Origin: Climacteris rufus | Taxonomy: Eukaryota > Chordata > Aves > Passeriformes > Climacteridae | Assembly (NCBI GenBank): GCA_013398175.1 | Contig: VZRZ01002185.1 | Span: forward strand, 1,297,675-1,361,674 | Direction of reading: 5' to 3' | DNA length: 64,000 nucleotides | Part shown: piece after piece, positions 13,601-25,500 of the stretch | How positions within the stretch are numbered: the stretch's first letter is position 1 | How the letters are laid out: each line of letters starts with the position of its first letter | The notes under the pieces: generated by a model | What the model saw: only the letters and a program-made list of their open reading frames with translations | Told to the model about the DNA's origin: nothing | Database searches by the model: none | Made by a program: the position numbers and the translations under genes

Positions 13601-14978
13601 TAGGAGGCCCCAACTTTAAGCAATAACTTGTACATGTATAATCTGGGATCCATGGCTGTTTTACTGTGCTAAGCTGTCACCTGCCTAAGCATCAGTCATG
13701 GTTTTTTATGTCATGCTTGTTCTCTAGATTCACTAAAACTCACAGCAATCCATACTCGATAGATGTCACCAATTGGTGTTTTCCAGTATGATACAGGATC
13801 AATCTGTCCTTTCTCTGTACACTATGGTCACACCACCTTCAGTGGACTAGGAGTATATGCATTTTCATCAGCTTTTCAAAGACTACTTTTGGCTTAGTAG
13901 CTCCAACATGAACCTTGTCCATCAGAGAATATTTCAGATTTACAGGGTGTTCATTTCTGGAAGGATCCTATGCTCATTTTAGGCAAAGTTTATTAATGAG
14001 GAATTGCAACTGAAGTGGAGCAGGAGAGCATGAAGGAGGCTGAGGAATTAAAAGTTGTGGCTGTTTATTGACAGCATAAAAGAATGATTATTCCATGCAG
14101 GTACTCATTTAAAGTGACCTATTCAACAAGGTTACTAGTTATCTGGGGAGGTAAATTATCACAGACACAAGTTTTCATTCCATTTCTTGTTCTGTTTGAT
14201 TACACTGTGAATGTGGGAATTTTTAGGCTAAAGTTAAATTAAGCACCCTTTTCAAATCTTTAAATCCCTGACTGCAAACTAATTAATTGCTGACCACTCA
14301 GTGATACAATGAATAAATAGTTTCAAATCTTTCAAAGCAGGTGTGCAAACTCCCTTCAACCAAAGCTAGTTCTTCCTGTGTTTTGTCTTTGTATCATTGT
14401 ATTCATTCTCTTGCCTTTCCTTTAAAGAAGAGTCTATTATGTTTTAAATGAGATAAAATACAGTTTCTCATAAACTTACTTAATGCAATTTAAATAGAAG
14501 AAACAGAGTATCCTCGTTTTTCCTAATAAAGTTAAGGTAGCTTTGACTTTAAATGTAATTCATAACCTTTCAAGTTCTTTGTTTAAACGTACAGAATTAT
14601 TATATACTTCTTATGTATTATATGATTTCTTTTCTAAAAACAAATTCTAATCCTGGACGACTAAAAGCCAATTCTGATGCAGTTTGGTAGCTTTAATGAA
14701 TATGACCAAGATGAATCTAAAATTCTGCTTTGAGTGAATGAAAAAATGAAATCATTACATTTAAAACGTAACTTTATAAGGGACAAAAATTATAAACCCT
14801 GCACACTCACTGAGTATAAGCAAAAATAACTTAGTTGATTTATGGTTTAGCTAAAGTGTAACATTATGAACAAGGTATTAAAAATCCTTAAAAGTTTTGG
14901 GAAAAGGAAGGAGTAAGGAGGAGAGTCATTAAAGTATTTTTTTTTCTTTTTTTCTCTCCCCCCCTTCCTTTCCCTCAG
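7637..14978. other. non-coding, intron before the first CHD9 coding exon
   Basis: AT-rich sequence with poly-T and poly-A runs. No coding exon, RNA gene or clear interspersed repeat was recognised. The last 80 nt hold the purine/pyrimidine foldback at the acceptor. Confidence 0.6.
14899..14974 (+). promoter_or_regulatory. purine/pyrimidine foldback at the first coding acceptor
   Basis: Purine arm 14899-14925 (starts GGGAAAAGGAAGG, ends GAGGAGAG) can pair with the pyrimidine tract at about 14954-14974 (CTCTCC to TTCCTTTCCC): about 12 bp with one bulge, then a mismatched middle, then about 6 bp next to the loop. In RNA this would occlude the polypyrimidine tract of the exon at 14979. Effect on splicing is inference. 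Confidence 0.4.
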
Positions 14979-15144
14979 GATGCTTTAACACTTGAAGACA
15001 GCTGTTACATCAGAAGCACTAATGGCTGTTGGCATGCCTTGGATAAGGTGGTGACCGCTGGATGTCATTTGCTTTTGTTCACTGCAGAGAGACAAAATTG
15101 ACTCCATTTGGAGTTGAGAGAAAAAGCAGAACAGACCTCTCAAG
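14979..15144 (+). other. CHD9: CHD9 5' UTR part of the first coding exon
   Basis: A strong acceptor (long C/T tract ending CCCTCAG at 14972-14978) opens the exon 166 nt before the start codon. The leader has four upstream ATGs: 14980 (two codons), 15022 and in-frame 15034 (ending TGA at 15052-15054), and 15062 (28 codons, stop overlapping the main ATG). The main ATG at 15145 has A at -3 and is the first to open the conserved frame. The transcript's true 5' end lies further upstream and is not identified with certainty in this window. Confidence 0.75.
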
Positions 15145-15148
15145 ATGA
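15062..15148 (+). CDS. upstream ORF, 28 codons, stop overlapping the CHD9 start codon
   Basis: ATG at 15062 opens a 28-codon frame whose TGA (15146-15148) overlaps the CHD9 ATG at 15145 in an ATGA arrangement. Its peptide starts MSFAFVHCRE and has no recognised domain. Its -3 base is G (context TGGATG). Inference: ribosomes ending here would sit on the CHD9 start, so this uORF could lower translation or feed reinitiation. It may be a regulatory leader only, with no functional peptide. Confidence 0.4.
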   Translation: MSFAFVHCRETKLTPFGVERKSRTDLSR

Positions 15149-16581
15149 CTGATCCTATGATGGATTTTTTTGATGATGCCAATCTTTTTAGTGAGACCTT
15201 AGAAGGTTTGTCAGATGATGCCTTTGTTCAACCTGGGCCTGTTTCACTTGTTGATGAATTGAATTTGGGTGCAGAATTTGAACCTTTGCACATAGACTCA
15301 TTGAACCATGTGCAAGATGCTCAAAATCAACAAAAGATGAGTGAGTTTGATCAGCTGAATCAGTATGATTCACTGAAGCTTCACTCAGTAAATCAGTCTT
15401 TTAATAGCCCAGCTGACAATGTCTTATCACCACACTCTCAATTCAATTGTTCACCAGTTCATCCGCAAAACCAGCCTAATGGGATGTTTCCAGATGTGGC
15501 TGATGGGAGTCCTATGTGGGGTCATCAAACTGCCACAACTGTTTCGAATCAAAATGGGTCCCCTTTTCACCAAGGACATTCTCAGTCTATGCAGCAAAAC
15601 AAAAGCTTTGTAGCACACCATGACTTTGCCTTATTTCAGGCTAATGAACCACAGCATCAGTGTGCCTCTCTACGGTCACAGCAAAGCAGGAGCAGCACGG
15701 GGCAGGATGCTCTGAGTCAGCCAAAAGACTTCATGGAAGTTAACGTGTCTACTTCTCTCAGAGTCAGTGTTAACCACCCACCTTCAGTTTCTAATCCGTC
15801 GACTTCACAGCAGCCTCTGTCTGTTCAACAGTTTTCTCAAACTGCAAGTGCTTCAATACATTTTTGTGGGAATCAAGAAGGAAATTTTGATGGACAGTCC
15901 CCAACTATTACTCCATGTTCTGTCAGTAATAGTCAACAATTTTCATCTCCTTATTCTTACTCTAATAATCACATTTCTCCTACCAGCCTTCTTCAGCCTA
16001 CAACAGCCCTTTCTACTAGCCAGCAGACACACTCTATCTCTGACTTCACTGGAAGCGATGCCTTTACATCTCAAACAGGGACCAAGCAAGAAACAAGCGA
16101 GCACATGCTGAATCCTAATACACCTTTGAATTCAAGTACTTTTCAAATGTTGCATTCTGCGCATCCTCAGGGCAACTTTAGTAGTTCAAAACTCTCTCCT
16201 GTGAATATTAATTTTTCAGCTTCCACTGGTTCTGCTTCTCAGATAAGCCATTTCACTGACCCTATTGAAAGCAACGGTTTTACATCTTTAGATGACAATT
16301 TACTTCATCAAGTGGAGACTCACAGTGAACCATTCACAGGACTTGACCCGGATGACCTCCTGCAGGAAGACCTCCTGCCACAGTTTGATGACTCTGCGTT
16401 TGTTCAGGATAGCACAAGCCATGTTTTAGAGCATGACCTAGAACACCACATAACCCCACAGCAAGTGACACAATCATCTGAACTCATTCGGGCACAGCCC
16501 CCAAGTCAGATCCATCCTTGGCATTCTTCAGTTTCTAATCAGCACCTGCAGGGCAGAAGTCGTGTAACCGTACAAGGACAG
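15145..16581 (+). CDS. CHD9: CHD9 coding exon 1 (residues 1-479)
   Basis: One 1437-nt exon encodes the whole N-terminal region. It begins MTDPMMDFFDDANLF and is rich in Ser, Gln, Asn and His, with no folded domain visible. Conserved-looking short blocks include the acidic start (about residues 1-35), SPHSQFNCSPVHPQNQPNG (about 93-111) and FTGLDPDDLLQEDLLPQFDD (about 395-414). It ends in phase 0 at CAG|GTATGT. Inference: an intrinsically disordered interaction or activation region. The Leu pairs in the acidic block are spaced LxxxLL-like, not canonical LXXLL. Reading through the donor adds nine residues and a stop, so intron retention would give a 488-residue N-terminal fragment. Confidence 0.97.
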
Positions 16582-19500
16582 GTATGTAGGGATTTGGGGG
16601 TGGGGGGTTGAGCTGTTTCATTTGGTTGATCTGGTGAAATGTATAATAGTGACTGGTGCTCGAGTCAAAGTATGACAACTGTAGTCTATGAGCTGTGGTT
16701 TGACCCTGGAGAAGTCTAGGTAATGGCTAGTTTAGAAGAAAAACTAAGCAGTTGATGCAGACCTTGCTTTCTCCTGTTGTTTTCTTATCACTGCAGAAAG
16801 CAAGACTTACATGACCTTATTCAGATAAAATGGTTGTATCTTCTGCTGCTTATATTTCTGAAGTACAGCAGAGAAAATTGATTGTTTTATTAATTTTGGT
16901 GCAAATATAATGCCTTAATGTCTGGAAAAGTACTTACAGAAACAAAAACAAGAGCTTTGGTAATGATTGTGTGGCTGATTTCCTGCAAAAATTGCCGTGG
17001 TTCTGTTGTTATTTTGTCCTTTGCGTAGTGTCTTTGTGCTCATGCTCACTGCCTAAAAGACACAGTTTTTATTTTTGTTTTTGATGTGATTAGTAATAGA
17101 AAACATATAAAAAGCTATGTGTATGTTGGATTTTCTTACTTTTGGCTAAACCAAAAACTCAGCAGTTGTTTTAGTATAATGTGCACATCTACTGCAAGTA
17201 TTCAAGTCCTTCACGTGGAGGACAAGATGACATAAAAATTGTTTTTTAATTTCTAATTAAAATTTTAATTTCCAATTTCTGTGCATTTCAAAACAGAAGC
17301 AACTCTGACAACAACCATATACATTTAAAGCAGACAGCTTTAGGAAGGTTTTAGTAACTGTTTTACTTCTGTATTCTTGATACAAATATTCTCTGTCTGA
17401 GAATATAGAATGCTGCCTTGCTGGGGAAAAAATATGGGGAAGGAAAGGAACTTAATTACTGACTTTTGCTTCTACTTAGTTTGTAGGACACAGGCCTGTT
17501 AAGGAGACAATGTAGCATTTTTCTTTTCCCCCCTGTTAATTTTATGTCATTAGTATAGAGATAAGGGCTTAACACACCTAAGTCTTTGGTCTTGGTTCAG
17601 TAGATTCCTTCTCTGTTACAATTTCTGCTTATGCTTATGGAGCATGTAATTGTCAATTCCTAGCAGTGAAACTTCTGTAAATTGTGGTGTGATGTTAATG
17701 GAACAGGAGTATCCAGCAGTGTGGTTGAGAAGATCTTGATTAACTGAATGATGCAGTGGATGCAATCTGTTGGTTTTGATAAACATTTCCTTTCTTTCCC
17801 CATTCCCTACCTAAAAAAAAGACAGGAGAGCACAGCCCACTCTTGTCAGATATCTCTGTAACCTAAGGGCCCAGGGAACAGCAGCTCCCAGGGAAAGGTG
17901 ATCCTGTCTGAGTGAGTGCGCATTCCCTGCCAGGCAACAGAACGAGGGCTTGGGAACAGGAGTGTTGGGGCTCTTGGTCTCCCATGAGCATGCCTGGGGT
18001 GAAGGAAGGGTGAAGAGGAAGTGGATTCCAGGAAAAGTGGGGATGGCAAGAATCCCAGGGATTGGTATTATTTTTGAGGAGCATGTGGGACATACGCCAG
18101 GCAGTGAAAAGTAAGTCTTATAAAACGTTCTGGTGCTGTGACTTTTCTGTTGTATTCATCAGAGCTTTTTCAGACTTGCTTCGATCTCACTGTCACCAGT
18201 TTTAGCACTTTGTTTTGTAACAAGGACTAGAGGGAATGTTCTGAGATGTGTTGAGAGCATTTAAAGTTTTAGGGGTTTGGTTTTGGTTTTGCCATGGCGT
18301 GAAAACAAAGCAACTTTACAGTATTTAAAAATTTTATGTTTTTCCCCTTTGAAATGAAACAGACAGAAACCAGATAGTTATAAAACTGCTTGGTTTGGTT
18401 TTCATTATTTTGGGGTATGCAATAAATTGTATAAATTGGATTCTGACCTTGAGTTTATCTGATCAGACAGATGTTTAATGTTTCCTGCAGAAAGTGGTTG
18501 TGAACTGGTAGCTGCCAAACCGTTCAAGAATGTACAGATGGGGGATTGACAGAAGCAAACAATGTAGAAGCCTCTTTAAATCAGTGGTGTATGTATTATG
18601 AATAGTAATGGAAAAGTATGGCAGTTACTGAAGGGAAGTGTTTCAGATGTGTCTTTTGACTCACTACAATTCTAAGAGGGGCTTTAGTTCTAATTCTCAC
18701 TTCTATTCTTTGATCTCTTTTTAGAATTTCAAGTTCAAGATGAGTTGGTTCTGTTAGAGCTTTTACAAATGTTGCAGTTTAACCAGGGAGGAAAAAGGTG
18801 GAGTAAAGGGGGAAGGGATTTTGGTCTTCCTGAAACTGGCTGGTTTAGGCTAGGAGTCAGGTGGGAAGGGATTTTGACAAATTTCATATGTAGTAGTTAG
18901 GGTGAGTTTTTAATTTTTTAACAAGACAGTATTTCATACTGGCTTTATTACACGTTGAGAAAACAATTACTAGTGAATTTAATTTTGTTTTCAAAAGTTT
19001 CAATGTGATAATGGCTGAGGTTTTCTCAGCAAGAACAACTTTATTTTATGAAATAGTTAATGAACTGTAGATATTGGAACAGACCCAATATTAGACAACC
19101 AAAGATCTTTAACTGCAGATACACCGAGGTTATTTAAATTAAGAAAGAACATTAAATACTTGTTTTAGTATTTGAAAGCAAGCATACTCATCACCTTTTT
19201 GCTTGTATGATTATTCTTTTGATGGAAATTAATTAAAAAATGAATACAGTGTTTGGTGTAATAATGCTGCAGAATTAAAAACAATCTAGACTGTCTTATG
19301 CTGCTAATACACTTTCTGCTGTAATTAGATTAGAATTGTAAATAAATTGCATCCTTAATTTTACATCATGCATTTTTCATCAGAGTTAGTTTGAGAATGG
19401 AAAGTAAAGTGGAGAAATGCTGAACTGAAGACTCATGTAGCCTTAGCTTTGATTAATGAAAGACTTCTGATCTTTTAACTCCACTTGAAACTGGTTTGAG

Positions 19501-22500
19501 TTTGCTAGGGCTAAATAATCTTTCCATTTTCCAGAAGGTTGAAAAAAGGCTTCAACATTGTTTTGCATATTTAGAAGAAAAAGGAAGTTGGAAAGATAAT
19601 CTGAAATATAAACTGTCCTAAGAGAAGTTTACAGCCATCTCACTGTGTATGTTATTTTGTAATAAGTGTTCTAAGGTCTTCTGGCTGCTTACATGAAAGC
19701 AGAGGAATTGAGATTAAAAATAATATGAAAATGAAAGATATCCTGATAAAAAATAATATTTCATTAATAATGTAGAGTGCTATAGGATGAGGTGGTAGTC
19801 TTAGTTCTTAAATCAGGTGAGTCATTTTTTTCCTTTTTGCAACTAAAAGTTTGGCACTGAACTTGAAAATTCAGTGTATTTATGGATTTGTATAAAAACT
19901 GACTTGAAACATGCAAGTATTTTTATGCCTGCAAGCCTGATCTGTCCTACTGCTTGTTTTATAGAAACAGATGACACTTTTTTAGGAAAGAATTTGTCTT
20001 GTCCTTGTTAAAAGTTTGGCAAAGTGTGAACTTAGTAGATGATTACTTGGTTGGAGTTGTACCCCAGGACATCTGTATATATCAGAATGGCATGACTTCA
20101 TACATGAGAATATCATCAGAGAGGGAATTAACTTTCACCAGATCCAAGTCCAGATTTATGTGCTGCTGAGATGTCCTGAATTGTCACAGGCCTTTCATGT
20201 CTGACTGTGTTATCAGATGGCTCTGTTTTTTAGCAATTCTAAATTCATTGTAGACATGTATTCCCTGGATTATTCCACTTGTAAAACTCTTATCCTGCCA
20301 CTGGTTGCTCTTCTACTTGTATATAAAATCTTGCACTGTAAAGCTTTTATAAAAGAAATACATAGTGTGCAGTGATGTCTTTTCTTGGCTAGCTATGAGA
20401 TCTAAAAACAGACAACTACTTGATATATATGTAGTTATGGAAGATGTATCAACATCAGGGATATAGTATTTGTATAGATACATATAGATATGTGTACTAT
20501 ATTGTATAGATATAGTATAGTATTAAAGTGTATTTCTTACATTCTTTATGGTTTAATTTTAAGTAAGCATATAGTGAGAAATATTTTAAATTAATGAACT
20601 GATCACACTATATAGAAATTCTGTGTAGAAGAGACTGGCTATGTAGCATAGTGAGTTTATAGGTTACGGCTCCTAAGTGTTGGTAAAATACAGTATTTTA
20701 AAATTATGATGCTATTCTACATATGTTCCTTGGGAAGTACTGTATGATTCAGTGAGACTAAGCATAATAAAATACACAACTCAAAATTTGCCCTACTTTG
20801 CATCATCTCACATCTTTACATCAAGTCAAAGCTTGGACTTTATAATTTTGGAAGTCTTTTCCAACCTTAATGATTCTGTAGTCAGAAATCTAGATGTCTG
20901 TTTCAGTAAGAATTTGAGTTCATTACAAATCATATTGTAATTTTGAGATGTAAACAACCCACAGACCCCTAAAAACAACCCACAGACCCCTAAAAACAAC
21001 CCACAGACCCCTAAAAACAACACACAGATCAAAAGAGCCCTAAAACCTTATTCCTAAAGTTCTTAATAGTGCTGGTATTGCTCCCATTAAGCATATTCAC
21101 TGTATTTATATTGTTCCTTTAATTAGGGTTAATTTTATGGATGACATCATATGTAAATCTTTGTCTGAACTTTCCTTTTAAGCATTTCTGCAAGTTGGAT
21201 GCACTGGACTTAGTTTTCTGTGCTTCAATTATTTTTTTCACCTTCCTTGTAGGAGCTTAAATCCTGTATCACAGTGAGGCAGCAGAATTCAGCAGTCATC
21301 CCCCAGCTTCTAATAGGCTTATCATCTATGCTGAAGTAATGAAAGCAATCCCTCCACTGATCTTCTTTGTGCAATATTTTGCAGCTTTTTTGCTTTCTTT
21401 CTATGATTTGAGAAAGGCCTCCAGAAACAGGTGGGAGTGAACATGGCAAAGCTGTGTCAAATGCACAGAGTTAATGAGAGGAGTAGATCAACATCTCTGA
21501 GCCTAAGTAGTGCAGTTCCTGGAATGAAGTTCTAAATTATAGCTGTATATAATATGTTTTCTTCTTATCTATGGCTTTTTGCCAATAGCAAATTAATCAT
21601 TAAAAAAGAGCAATGTTTCGATAGCTTTATTTATAGTTGAATGTGTATGAAGCATTTGCTTTTATACATATTTTATATGCTTTATATAAGCTTTTTATAC
21701 ATTTTATTTCTTTTTTATAATTAAGAATTGTTTAGGTTGGGGAAAGGAAGTACGTTTGTGAGATTAGTTTATAACACATTTACTGGTGAGTATAATTTTG
21801 AATGTCTCCATTTTTCATTTTCCTTGTTTTGGGTTTCAAAACAAAACTGTGTAGTAAGGGAAAGACAAAAACTGCTGGGCTTTTAAGAAAGTGAAAATGT
21901 GCCAGAGTATCTGTTTTGCAGTTTTAAAGGCTTTATGAGTATGTTAGTAATTACCATCTCTGTTGAGTAGAGTTAAATTTGTCACAATTTTTTTGGATCT
22001 TTTTGCTATCATTAATGCTTTCCTGAAGTATCTCTCAACCTTTGTCACTTGTCAAATAATTAGGCTGTCCAGTTCTTTGTGTGTGTTTCCTCTTTAAAAT
22101 TAAGTACTTGCTATTTTAATGATTGTTATATTTTTTCCTGCGATAATTGCACACTCATTAAATAACCACTATAGTTGTCTTTAAAATGCGCTGAAAGAGA
22201 ACCATTTTTGTAAAAAGTATTTAACAGGTGGCAGGCATAGGAAAGAAGCTTCTGGCTGGGTCAAATTGCAGGAGTAAGATAGCAAAGTGAGACTAGTTAA
22301 TAAGTAAAACTGATACTATTTTTCTAATGATAATGCAGGATAAATGTGGTTGAATAAATAACTATTTGCAAACAGGTGTCTTGTAAACACTGAAAAACTA
22401 TAAAAGTTCATTAAAATGAGAGTACTGATATAATTGTGTAATCTTAGTGTCCGGAAGAAGTGGTACCTAATCATAGAGAAAAGAGAAAACAAAATCCCTG

Positions 22501-25500
22501 TCAAATTGCCTTTTAAAGACAGCAACCCATCCTATAGGCTGTTAAAGCTGTAGTTCCATATATGCCTACACCATAATTAGTTATGGGGAAAAAGTTTAAA
22601 ATAAAGAAACTCCCATTCTTTCACTTTGTGTTGTGTTAATGCAACCATTTATGTTAGGAACTGAAGTGGGAAACTCCTTCAAGTATAGACAAAGTTTGCA
22701 CTTTTGACAAAGGCATTTTTCCAGAACACAAGTTCCTGGTTTAGTTCTCTCAGTTGCAGAGGATCATGTTCCATAGAAACAGGGGAGGGGAGCTTGTCAA
22801 TGTATACAAGTATCTGAAGGTGTCAAGAGCACGGGGCCAGACTCATTCCAGTGGTGCCCAGCCACACGACAAGGGGCACAAACTGAAACACAGGAACTTG
22901 CATCTGAAAATGAGGAAAAACTGCTTTACTGGGAGGGTGACAAAGCTCTGGAACAGGCTGCTCAGAGAGGTTGTGGAGTCTCCTTCTATTCAAGAACTGT
23001 CTGGACACCATCCTTTGCAACCTGTCCTAGATGACCCTGCTTTAGCAGGGGTGTTGTACTAGATGATCTCCAGAAGTCCCTTCCAACCTCACCCATTTTG
23101 GGATTCTGTGAGAGAGGAAGGAGTGGAAGCATCATTTTCTGTAGCACAGGCAAAATAATTGTGTGTGGGACTGCAGCCCCACATGCAAAGAGAGTGCAAG
23201 TGGCTCACTGTGGGACTGTCCATTGGCTCCAGTAAGCACTCATCTGCTTTGACTAACGCTATTGTCTAAACTCAGCATTTTTGAGGGGCTTCAAACATAC
23301 CACTGCCTGTAGAACCTCCAGAGCAGCACTTTATCTTGAAGTTGTTTTGTAGAAAATTGACACTTTATGAAGTGTTTGTGAAGTATTATTACTGAAAGAG
23401 AAGCAGAACTTGTACAGATGCTAACCAGTAGTGTGGTTTTGAAGCCAGAGAATCTTAAGTACATTTGGAGTTCATATGGCTTTTGTCCAGATGTATGTGT
23501 GTTTTTGCACTCATGTTTTGCAATTCCTTTTAGCTATTATGTTAATTCTAAATATATAGATAGACGAAAATAATTCCCAGCACTTTGCCTACCAAACAGC
23601 CTGCTACATCTGGAGAGGTATTGTTTTCTTTGTTTATTATCAGGTTAAAAGAATGTGTTCAATTTCCTGGTTACACAGATTTCCAAGAGAGTGTTTATTG
23701 TCAGGTGTTGAGTGGATTGAATGTGGGAATTCTTAAGGCTAATAAATATAAATTAGTGGGTTTCTAGGATGATGAGACTGAGAATTCTAATGCTGATTTG
23801 AGTAAGCTTCATAAATGAAGCTAGGAACGTAGCTTTAGGCTAGAAAAGGTGACAAGTCTTACATTTGTGAAAGCTGTGTAATTTGTACTAGAGATTGATT
23901 TTTCTTTCATAAATATGGCAGGTTTCATTTTGTGTAGATTATTTGGCTTGTATTTGTACTAACTTGGTTTTTTTGTTCCCTTATCTTACTGTGAAGGCAA
24001 GGATTTTAATTTATATCTCCTGAAATTGTTGCCATCTTTTGCCTAGTGCCTGATCAGGAGTTAGTCCGTATTTGAAAATTTCAGTGTTGGTAGTGTATCA
24101 TGTATGTGCACATAATGCTATTCAGCAGTATATTGAATTGCAAACCAGAATTAGTTTCCTATATTGGTAGAAAGGCCTTTTTTAAGAGATACTCAGGACC
24201 TCACACTGCAGCTTTATGTAAAGTTTATATGTTGGAAATAAAAGAGAAGTTACCTTTAGTGTTAAGACACTGCAAATATTTTGGTTCTGAGACTTTTGTG
24301 TATTTTCTTAGCATTTGAAAATTGTTTCAATGAGACAGTCCTGACTTACAAGTTTTAAAAATAATCTTAAGTAATCGTAAAACCATTTGTTTGGCTGTAC
24401 CTTATTTTTTAAATGAATACCACAATACAAAGATTTCATTAATAGTATTTTAAGCAAACTCACAAGAAAAGCATAGCTTCTTTTTTTTTGTGACTTGCAC
24501 TATGCTATGGCTGACAGTACTTGTTTGTATTCTTCAGACAGATAAGAAATGCAGTACATGTGGGTTGTTTTTCATCTTTGTTAAGTCATTGTAGCAGTTG
24601 TCCATGAGGCCTAGGTATGGCTCAGCTTGATGTATAAACTTCATTGTAGCAGGAACTTTGGTCCTTGCAACGCTTAAAAGCAGCAATCAACTAATAGAGA
24701 ACTCAGGCAGTCACAGGGAAGGCAGGTAAATTATTTAAGGAACATCTAAATGACAAAACCAGACATGTGTCTTACTGTCTTTGAGTTCAGTAAGAACAAT
24801 TTTTAAAATAGATTAGGCAAATTTATTTTGATGTGTCTGTATTGTAGCTCCTATTTATATCATCCTTTGGAGGATTGTTTGACATGCAATCATGCAGTGT
24901 TTGAAATCTGATCAACTCCTGACACAACACGAGAGCTGTGTTTTATGGTGCCAGCCCAGGGTGCTTTTGGCTTAATGGAGTTTAATTGCAAATGTGAACA
25001 GGCTTGGAGTGCCTTCAGGAGATTTCCAAATGGTGACCCAACCCTGTGTGTTGGGGACACAGCTACCAAGGGGCTCCTGCTCCTGACTGTGCTTGGGGAT
25101 GCCCCTGGCAGCAGACTGTGCTCTCACCAGGCTGTCACTCTGCTCTGTGGTGGTGGCACTTTCTGCTGACTTCAACTCCATCCAAAGATAAGAATTTCTC
25201 TTGTCTTGACCTTTACAGTGGGTCTAGTCCTGCCACTTTTGCTGTAGCCAGACTCAGATGAGATTAAAAAATTACCACTATGCTTATGTTTCTAGAGACC
25301 CATCTTGCAACTTTTTCTGTTTGATCCCTACCAAATTTTTTTTTATGGTCATCCCTATGAAGCTCTTAGATGCAATGTTCTTTCTCTATAAATTTTTTAG
25401 GAGACTTTTTGGGAAAAAAACAATTTGGTGTTTTGCTTTTTGGGTTTCGTTTGCCTGAAATCAAACTGTTGTTTCCCAGCAGTATCCTCTTGACTTGGGA

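Noticed and set aside
22754..23062. 102-codon open frame on the plus strand
   Set aside because: It lies inside a CR1 remnant. No intact reverse transcriptase is present.
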